Shown: positions 61,672 through 64,000 of the stretch, in pieces
How the letters are laid out: every line of letters begins with the position of its first letter
How positions within the stretch are numbered: the first letter of the stretch is position 1
Origin: Vigna angularis
Taxonomy: Eukaryota > Streptophyta > Magnoliopsida > Fabales > Fabaceae
NCBI RefSeq assembly: GCF_016808095.1
Contig: NC_068979.1
Location: 19,902,444 to 19,966,443 of the forward strand
Direction of reading: 5' to 3'
Length of the DNA stretch: 64,000 nucleotides
Made by a program: the position numbers and the translations under genes
The notes under the pieces: generated by a model
The model's database searches: none
What the model saw: the letters and a program-made list of their open reading frames with translations, nothing else
Told to the model about the DNA's origin: nothing

Positions 61672-63100
61672 ATTAAAAATAATAAAAATATTAAATAAAT
61701 AAATTTTATGATTTTAATTATTTTTGTAATTAAATTAAATTTTTTATAAAATAATTTTAATTAAATAATTTATAACTATAATTATAATAATTATGTAATT
61801 AAAAATTCCAAAAAGTTATATTTCATTATAATTTATTTTTTTAATTTTTATTGTTATATTATAACTTTTTACGAAATATAATTAATTAATAACAATTTTT
61901 TCCATTATAAACAATTTAAATCAATAAAAATATTAAATATAAATAATTTAAATTAATAAAAATATAAAATAATTAAATTTGTAGGGTTTTACGACTCTTA
62001 AGTCGTACATTCCTACACACTTTCACTTTTTTTTATTTTTTTTATTATTTAAAATGATTTATAATTTTTAAAGTTTTTTAATATTATTAAATAAATAAAT
62101 TTCATTATTTTAATTATTTTTATAATTAAATTAATTTTTTTATAAAATGATTTTAATTAAATAATTTATAACAATAATTATTATAATTATGTAATTAAAA
62201 ATTCAAAAACAATTATATTTCATTACAAATTTATTTTTGTTTAATATAATAAATTTACTTAAACAAATATTTATTATAATTAATTTATTAAAATAAAATA
62301 AAATAATTTTATGCATTTTTATTTATGTAATTACAATAATTTTGGTTAGAAATTATTTAAAATAATTAATAATATTAAAACAATTAAGTGTATCTAAAAA
62401 TGAAAAGAATTTTATTTTTAATAATATTGAAAAACTTTAATAATAAACTTTAATTTTAATTAATAACATTAAAAATAATGAGAAATAATTTTAAAATAAT
62501 TTAATTAATAATATTAAAAAACTTTAATTACTAATTAGATATAATTTTATTATTTTAAAAACATTTAAATACATTATTTAAAAATTATAAATAATTTTGA
62601 ATAATAAAAGAATTAAAAAAGTGAAAGTGTGTGGGTGGACGACTTCATTTAACATAAAAAGTCACAATTTTAGTTATATTGTATTTTTATTTATTTAAAT
62701 AGTTTATATTTAATATTTTTATTAATTTAAATAGTTTATAATGAAAAAAATTCTTATTAATTTATTATAATTAGTAAAAAAATATAATATAATAATAATT
62801 AAAAAAATTAATTATAATGAAATATAATACTTTTTAAATTTTTAATTACATAATTACAATTATAAATTATTTAATAGAAATCATTTCATAAAAAATTTAA
62901 TTTAATTATCAAAATAATTAAAATCATGAAATTTATTTATTTAATAATATTAAAAAACTTTAATTATTAATTAGATATAATTTTAATTATTTTAAATATA
63001 TTTAAAACATTATTTACAGAATATAAGTGATTTTAAATAATAAAAAATTAAAAAAGAAAAAAGTAAAAATGTGTGGGATGGACGACTTTAATAGGAGAAT
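61672..63100. repeat. AT-rich composite inverted repeat
   Basis: The segment 61672-62035 is closely matched by the reverse complement of about 62620-62975. Landmarks occur in mirrored order: gtgaaagtgtgt(g)ggtggacgactt, then atttaatatttttatt, then ttataatgaaatataa, then aaaatcatgaaatttattta. The spacer contains a direct copy of part of the left arm (about 62075-62250). A further direct copy of the right-end unit lies at about 62945-63090. The arms are about 350 bp and could fold into a long hairpin. No transposase is present, so this resembles a foldback or MITE-like repeat. Confidence 0.75.
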
Positions 63101-63326
63101 TCGTCAACCCCTACAACTTCAATATTTTTATTATTTTGTAATGAAAAAATGCGTGATAATTGATTACCATGCTTAGTAATCGATTATCATGCCCTAAATT
63201 GGTTTTTTGGTGCACAACTTCACCTCTTATCACTGTGTCAGGATGAAGTCGTTTCTTCATTTGAAGTCTGAACCCCACGACTTGCCTATTTGCGTAATTG
63301 GAAAATTTTTTGCCTACATCCATAAT
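63101..63326. other. Intergenic DNA with atcgattaccat-type palindromic motif
   Basis: Around 63155-63195 the sequence gataattgattaccatgctt is followed closely by agtaatcgattatcatgccc, a pair of related palindromic motifs of a kind I recall from legume repeats. No gene is seen. Confidence 0.4.
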
Positions 63327-64000
63327 TGTAACATCCCAAAAATATAATATAACTATATTATAGAGTCATCACATAACATGATAAAATAGAACAATCATCT
63401 ACTAATTAATAAAGTATTAAGAGTACAATTATCCAAAAATAACCATAAAATTAAAACTTTACAAAATACTGCCTAAAGAACAAAACTATAGACACAACCG
63501 ATCGGTCTCTACAAAACTTCACATGATCGATCGGTACTAAACTAAGCAGTTGGGTCCTCTCCATCTAGCGTCTGCTCCACCGAACACTCACCATCTTCTA
63601 CTCACATCCACCAGATGATCATTTCAAAGGAGAAATGTCGAACGACAACATGACAAGGCAGAAAGTATGGTAAGCCAGTGTAATTTAATAATCATGTAAA
63701 CATACAATCCAAACATACCGAACAGATAAAATAATTAAACACGAAGAAAAACATATAACACATATTGACCGACCACTTTAACCGACCGTCCGGACTAGTA
63801 TGAATATGTAGCTTTGGTCGTTCGTACACTCGTGGGTGTAGTAATTGGAAAACCATCAGCTGCCACACGAGGTTAACCCGTAATCACTCATCGTAGGACC
63901 CCCCCCCCCCCCCCCCCCCCCCCTCTCGGCTAGGGCCTCTTGCTATTCTTACGACATGACTTACCCATCTCTACTTGAGACTTGGTAACCATTAGAATGT
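63327..64000. repeat. Possible partial LTR of another retrotransposon
   Basis: The sequence tgtaacatcccaaaaatata at 63327 is a typical terminus of plant Ty3/gypsy chromovirus LTRs. What follows contains gaccgaccac and cgatcggt phrases often seen in legume repeats. The other end lies outside the window, so neither orientation nor family can be confirmed. Confidence 0.4.
63899..63923. repeat. Homopolymer run of 25 C
   Basis: Twenty-five consecutive C residues sit between ggta-gga and tctcggct. Such long C runs are rare in AT-rich plant DNA. It may be a true mononucleotide repeat or a consensus artefact. Confidence 0.9.

Overview
This window is plant nuclear DNA, very probably from a legume and perhaps Phaseoleae (Vigna/Phaseolus-like). 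Three things point that way: intron-split genes of plant-specific families, Ogre/Tat-type and Athila-type LTR retrotransposons, and AT-rich intergenic DNA. The species is an inference. The window has two halves: a young nested retrotransposon block (1-35586) and a low-repeat gene region (about 35.6-64 kb).

Retrotransposon block. Three copies of one ~2.23 kb LTR (1-1723 cut by the window edge, 14999-17232, 33356-35586) alternate with two internal regions, giving LTR-internal-LTR-internal-LTR, all on the minus strand. Each internal region has a leader with a primer binding site, an Ogre-type ORF1 (632 aa), a gag ORF (486 aa), no polymerase, a 3' region with a dense 20-30 bp tandem repeat, and a polypurine tract. 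A second element, an Athila-like one with 2256-bp LTRs and a gag-only coding region, sits at the same site in both internal regions. In the right unit it is complete (20513-28315), flanked by the 5-bp duplication GACCT. In the left unit its 5' LTR, PBS and gag start were removed by a 2849-bp deletion joined at a CAG microhomology. The two units differ by only a handful of substitutions, so the duplication is very recent or an assembly duplication.

Gene region. A decayed Ty1/copia pol relic (about 37150-38700, +) is followed by a five-exon tryptophan aminotransferase (TAA1/TAR, +, 39890-44155; auxin synthesis). Next is an eleven-exon AP-1 complex mu subunit (minus, 46589-50445; clathrin sorting at the trans-Golgi network). 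An old LTR-like repeat pair with a minisatellite between them follows (about 51.3-53.3 kb). Then come a U2 snRNA gene with a recognisable plant snRNA promoter and 3' box (minus, 53651-53845), a ten-exon LysM receptor kinase of the LYK3/EPR3 type (minus, 54093-57796), and a two-exon divergent class III peroxidase (+, 59706-61204). The right end holds an AT-rich inverted-repeat structure (about 61.67-63.1 kb), a possible LTR start (63327) and a 25-base C run.

The host genes are unrelated neighbours, with no sign of operon-like organisation. Exon boundaries were placed by hand from GT/AG sites and reading frame. For all four protein genes the exons join without a frameshift and give family-typical lengths (388, 428, 618 and 384 aa).
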